64,000 nt of DNA, from the NCBI RefSeq assembly GCF_035594125.1, contig NC_087168.1, positions 15,048,150 through 15,112,149 on the forward strand, given 5' to 3'. This stretch comes from Scylla paramamosain. Taxonomy: Eukaryota; Arthropoda; Malacostraca; Decapoda; Portunidae. The position numbers and the translations under genes were made by a program. The notes under the pieces were generated by a model, which was given only the letters and a program-made list of their open reading frames with translations, was not told where the DNA came from and made no database searches. This document shows positions 54,435 through 64,000 of this stretch, one piece after another. Every line of letters begins with the position of its first letter. The first letter of the stretch is position 1.

Positions 54435-55059
54435 CTTTCTCACGAATATTCCCCGCAATCGTGGACGCACACCTACTCCCCACGGTGGCGATGGCGAGAC
54501 TGCCAGCTGATTCTCGAGCACCAACCACAGGCCGCCGCTGGGAGGCGAGGCTATGACGTCATCACTCGTCCCCTGTCACCATGCACCATAGCAGAGGAAG
54601 TTTCTACTAAATAGAACTTTCCTGCTAAAGGTGTGTCTGAATACTCTCAACAAAAATACAAGTAGACAATGTTGTGCAGCACGAAACATTCACCAATCTT
54701 TATGCAATATAATGCACATGTTATAAAGTATAACAAACGTATGCACCTCGCCTTAGCCGGACGTCCAGACGGCTGTATAGGGCGTATATAAAGTGGTAGT
54801 TCTTGCCCTAAAAGCCAAGGCTATCAGGATACTCGAGCTAACGGTCGAGTCCAGTTAGACTAGGGAACACTGCAAGGCCACTGCCGTGGTATCTTGCAGT
54901 ACACACACACACACACACACCACACACACACACACACACACAAGAAATGTATGTATGCCCAATAAATTATACGTAAGTGTTCAGAAGAGAAATGGTGTGG
55001 CCGTAGCATAGCTGGCAAATAGGTGATGCTATGTAGCATAGGCCGAATGAAAGTGACCC

Positions 55060-55141
<82 letters not shown>

Positions 55142-55465
55142 TCTTTACGAGTTGGTAAAAAAATAAATAAAAAAAATAAAAGTATCTTTGCACTTTTTTT
55201 TTCATACGCACGCATACACAACTTTACCTATTTTTAGTAGATCATCATACAATTATGTTCCATTATAACCTGTTCAGAGGAACGCCACCTTCTGTGATAG
55301 AGACTTATGCATTGCAATGATCAGTCAAGTAGAGATATACGTGCCAATACTGAAATTTTGACCATACCAATATCACAACTGATATCGCTGTGATTGCAGA
55401 TACAGGCATGCAGGCATGTGTTACCTTGCCGCGCTGGAGACCTGCGACCTACTCTTTTCTTATTT

Positions 55466-55515
<50 letters not shown>

Positions 55516-55879
55516 ATTATTTAAACATAGGTACATTATCACCCGAAGGCGCACTGCCGTGTGCAACCTATTTTAGGTGTGGGACACAACACATAAATAC
55601 AAATATAAATATATATACATATATATACATTCTTTATGATAGACTTATATTAATATTGTTAGCAGGGGGGTTAGGAACGAGCCCCTCCAGTGGTGTGCTG
55701 CTAACTTCACGTCCTGGGTACCCATCCCCCTGATATGAGGGACGGAGGACGCGAAGACGTTCCACAGTCTGGAGACTCACCCCCTAAAGGTGCGCTGGTG
55801 TTGGCTGGAGCGGGAACGCGGCACTTCCAGTCACCACTGGATGACACCGTTCTCGTGTCCCGCGAGGTGACTCTGGTGG
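54435..55879. other. Region upstream of AACS
   Basis: Holds the AACS 5' UTR or promoter (no TATA box recognised), an (AC)20 array (54901-54941), a (GA)37 array (55065-55138) and a (TC)22 array (55470-55513). The moderately GC-rich stretch from about 55660 has no recognised gene. Confidence 0.45.
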
Positions 55880-55927
55880 GCAGCCGTAGTCCCGCCAAAT
55901 GTGGTACACTGGCGGGACTACGGCTGC
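55880..55927. repeat. Perfect 18-bp stem hairpin
   Basis: gcagccgtagtcccgcca (55880-55897) and tggcgggactacggctgc (55910-55927) are exact reverse complements across a 12-bp loop. Confidence 0.95.
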
Positions 55928-56696
55928 TCTCTCTCGACTTCTTTTTCTTTGGTGCAAACTTGTTTCTTGCAACTTTTATTTTTTTCCTGCAGTAATATCT
56001 CTCTCTTCTTGAGTACAAATTCGTAACTTTTTTTCTTTGATACCTACCCTCTCTTGAAACAACAGAGAAAGAACCTCTTACTGACTCCACTTATCGAGGG
56101 GTAGCTTAATCAAAATAGAAAGCATGGTGGAAAAAAAATGAAAACAAATTTCACGTTGATTTATTTAAAAACTTAATGAAATTGTACTGTAGCATTACAA
56201 ATATTACGTGTGCAATAATTAACATTATCCACTTCCTAGGTGCCTGCCGTACAAATAGCTGCTTTAAAGGGATGTATATCAGCCTTTCTGATCCATTTTC
56301 TGTAAAAAAAAAATGGTGAAATAATATATATTTGCTCCAAAAAATCAGCCAGTTCTGGCAATATATCAGAGATAAGATTTAGCGTTTCGCGGCCATTTTT
56401 AAATCCTCTAGGGGGCATTTAAAGAGACATGGGCTTCACGGCGGCATTGAAAGGTCTACTCTGAGGCATAGGAAACATACATTTTAATTTTTTCCAATTT
56501 TTTTTTTCTTACGAAACACGGCATCTATCTGAACAGCTGCCAGCGTCCCCTCACTGCCTCAGAGACTCCGGTCTACACCTACTATACTATAGCACCAGTG
56601 GCCTTAAGGACTTCCAAGCGAAAAAAGGGTGTGGTGCCTTGTTCTGTCGCACTTCTCGTTATTCTTACTTCTGAACGTTTACGCTTGGCCTCGTCA

Positions 56697-57225
56697 TGCC
56701 AGGAACAAATGTCTTATGTAAGAAGAGGAAGGAGGCCTTTGTCATGGCAAGAGCACGCCGCTGGAAAGATGAAAATCAGCGAGAAATAGACGCAATGCCA
56801 TTACCACCAACACCGCAGCAGGCTTAGGCCTTAGCTCCTCGTTCAAGTGGTAAAAAGCAGAAGAGGTTTCTCAAACACTCAATCGAATTTCCAGACTGCA
56901 ATAGCACAAGGTGAATCACCATCAAGCCACCGAGGGATGAAGATATTCTTCTCCCTCCCACCTGAACAGCTGGAGAGTGTATACTCGGCTTACACCTGAC
57001 GAAGTGATGAAAAGATGTCTGCAGGGATTCACAGAACCCAAATGAGTCCTTCCACAGCCGCATATGGCTACAGTGCCTGAAGCACCCCAGAGCTACAAAA
57101 AAGAAAGCTTGACCTAGTAGTAGCTGTGGTGACGATGGAGTACAGCAGTGGTTACGTCGCCAGCAATATAAATCGCTGTCTCGGCCTGCCATACACCTCC
57201 ATACTTCACAAGGGCTTCAAGAAGA
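56697..57225 (+). pseudogene. Decayed transposon coding sequence inside the TTAA element
   Basis: Starts MPGTNVLCKKRKEAF then ARARRWKDEN, a basic N-terminus. About 270 bp later NPNESFHSRIWLQCLKHPRA, a block I associate with arthropod transposon-borne proteins (TQNPNES..S.IW..CPK), then SGYVASNINRCLGL. Stops and at least one frameshift occur, and much of the protein is missing. Confidence 0.5.
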
Positions 57226-57238
57226 AGGGCAGGCCACT

Positions 57239-57241
<3 letters not shown>

Positions 57242-57303
<62 letters not shown>
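57242..57303. repeat. (GA)31 microsatellite
   Basis: Pure GA array inside the TTAA element. Confidence 0.95.
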
Positions 57304-57304
<1 letters not shown>

Positions 57305-57906
57305 AAACGTCTCTAGAAAGTACTCGCTTACCCGCCTCAAAACTTAAGGAGCGCGGCATCGTGAGACTCATCTATGCACCCTGTTTTCTGGAAAACAAAT
57401 TTTTTCGACTTTGCGTTTTAATAACTATGGTAAATTTTAACCAATTACTTTAATTTTATTTATAATGATAATTTAATATTCTACATCTCAGTCTGATCGG
57501 AATTTTTATTTTGCCAAATCTTTCGGTCAAATTTTCCCTTTCACTTAAAAGAAAAAAAAAGGTTTACAATTTTACAAAAAAAATCGCACATATACTAAAA
57601 AAAAAAAAAAAAAGCAGATAAAACTCTAAAGTATCCATTTTACTTTTAATCAGATGAAATTTAACGCAATTTTGGAGTCATAATTGTCATTCTTCATATG
57701 CTATGACTAAATTTGCTGCTTTTCGCTTTTTTTTTTTCTTTAACAGTTATCACCATCACACTGAGACAGCTTATCATTAAGGCACACTTAAAATAAAAAT
57801 TTCAAAATGATTGAATAACTTTTAGCAAAAATGGCTAAAAAGACTGATATACCACCTTAAAGGATTGGGTATCCTTCCCAGACTAGAATTACACACCATA
57901 CAATTG

Positions 57907-57973
<67 letters not shown>

Positions 57974-57975
57974 TT
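57907..57975. repeat. (TTA)22 array
   Basis: Perfect trinucleotide array downstream of the RPGRIP1L-like stop codon. Confidence 0.95.
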
Positions 57976-57992
57976 ATTTATTTATTTATTTA
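57974..57992 (-). terminator. Possible polyadenylation signals of RPGRIP1L-like gene
   Basis: On the minus strand several overlapping AATAAA hexamers occur about 45-65 nt after the TGA stop at 58038-58040. They belong to a low-complexity TTTA/TTA tract, so they may be coincidental, but the spacing is suitable. Confidence 0.35.
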
Positions 57993-58037
57993 ATTTTTTT
58001 TTGTCCTATGGTTGACAAAAATCACTCGGCTATGCAT

Positions 58038-63890
<5,853 letters not shown>

Positions 63891-64000
63891 CTGTAGACAC
63901 TCATTACTATCACACACTAGTACACACAATCTGCATGAGCAGAAAAAGTCAAGAAATCTTCAGAAATGTTAAATTAATATGAACATTTATGCTTTCTGTG

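Larger units (their letters stand above)
56268..57856 (+). mobile_element. Kolobok-like DNA transposon remnant between TTAA sites
   Basis: TTAA lies just outside each end (56264-56267 and 57857-57860). Ends are similar inverted repeats: agggatgtatatcagccttt on the left and ggtggtatatcagtcttttt read inward from the right, with similarity for about 40-60 bp. Between them is decayed coding sequence. TTAA and coding style suggest Kolobok; piggyBac also uses TTAA but no such motif is seen. Confidence 0.65.

Noticed and set aside
54435..54524. Upstream in-frame ATG giving AACS 30 more residues
   Set aside because: The extra segment is unlike AACS N-termini; the inner Met at 54434 matches the usual start. 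Not excluded without cDNA.
54743..54905. tRNA-like segment (gagctaacggtcgagtccag)
   Set aside because: No complete A and B boxes or cloverleaf could be drawn.
55707..56090. 127-aa minus-strand ORF, basic and Ser/Pro-rich
   Set aside because: No domain, no splice context, and it spans the perfect hairpin; probably chance in a GC-richer stretch.

Overview
The window looks like genomic DNA from a decapod crustacean. Coding exons are short and separated by long AT-rich introns. Pure dinucleotide arrays ((TA)n, (TG)n, (GA)n, many 80-210 bp) recur every 1-3 kb, and two LINE families of a kind I associate with crab, shrimp and crayfish genomes are present in several copies. That assignment rests on repeat style and recalled protein families; no database search was possible.

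Four host genes can be read exon by exon, with GT/AG junctions and consistent phases. (1) 8585-19179, minus: the N-terminal 139 residues of a Tip60/KAT5 MYST histone acetyltransferase (chromo-barrel half); the catalytic half lies left of the window. (2) 20051-27459, plus: a complete nine-exon D-2-hydroxyacid dehydrogenase of glyoxylate/hydroxypyruvate-reductase type (336 aa), head-to-head with Tip60 across 871 bp. (3) 39331-54434, minus: a complete twelve-exon acetoacetyl-CoA synthetase (661 aa). (4) 58038-63890, minus: the last nine exons (768 aa) of an RPGRIP1L/fantom-like ciliary transition-zone protein; its 5' end lies right of the window. These have unrelated roles (chromatin, 2-oxoacid reduction, ketone-body activation, cilium gate), so the gene order suggests no pathway.

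The rest is mostly mobile DNA. At 2.0-7.2 kb a Jockey-like LINE sits inside a CR1-like LINE, with further copies at 15.2-16.9, 28.3 and 41.3-43.5 kb, all on the minus strand. A PIF/Harbinger element at 32.6-35.6 kb carries an apparently intact DDE transposase and a MADF/BESS accessory gene on the opposite strand, their exons interleaved; it is nested inside another terminal-inverted-repeat element. Deletion derivatives with recognisable ends include a Harbinger-like element with a TTG duplication (17.6-18.6 kb), a Tigger/pogo type (30.6-31.1 kb), a hAT type with a perfect 8-bp duplication (51.2-51.7 kb) and a Kolobok-like element between TTAA sites (56.3-57.9 kb). Two long foldback palindromes lie at 1-1075 and 13211-14014.

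The most unexpected signal is that short tandem duplications sit exactly on splice junctions three times: two AACS 3' splice sites (28 bp and 52 bp units) and the 5' splice site of the Harbinger accessory gene (three copies). In each AACS case the extra acceptor would shift the reading frame.
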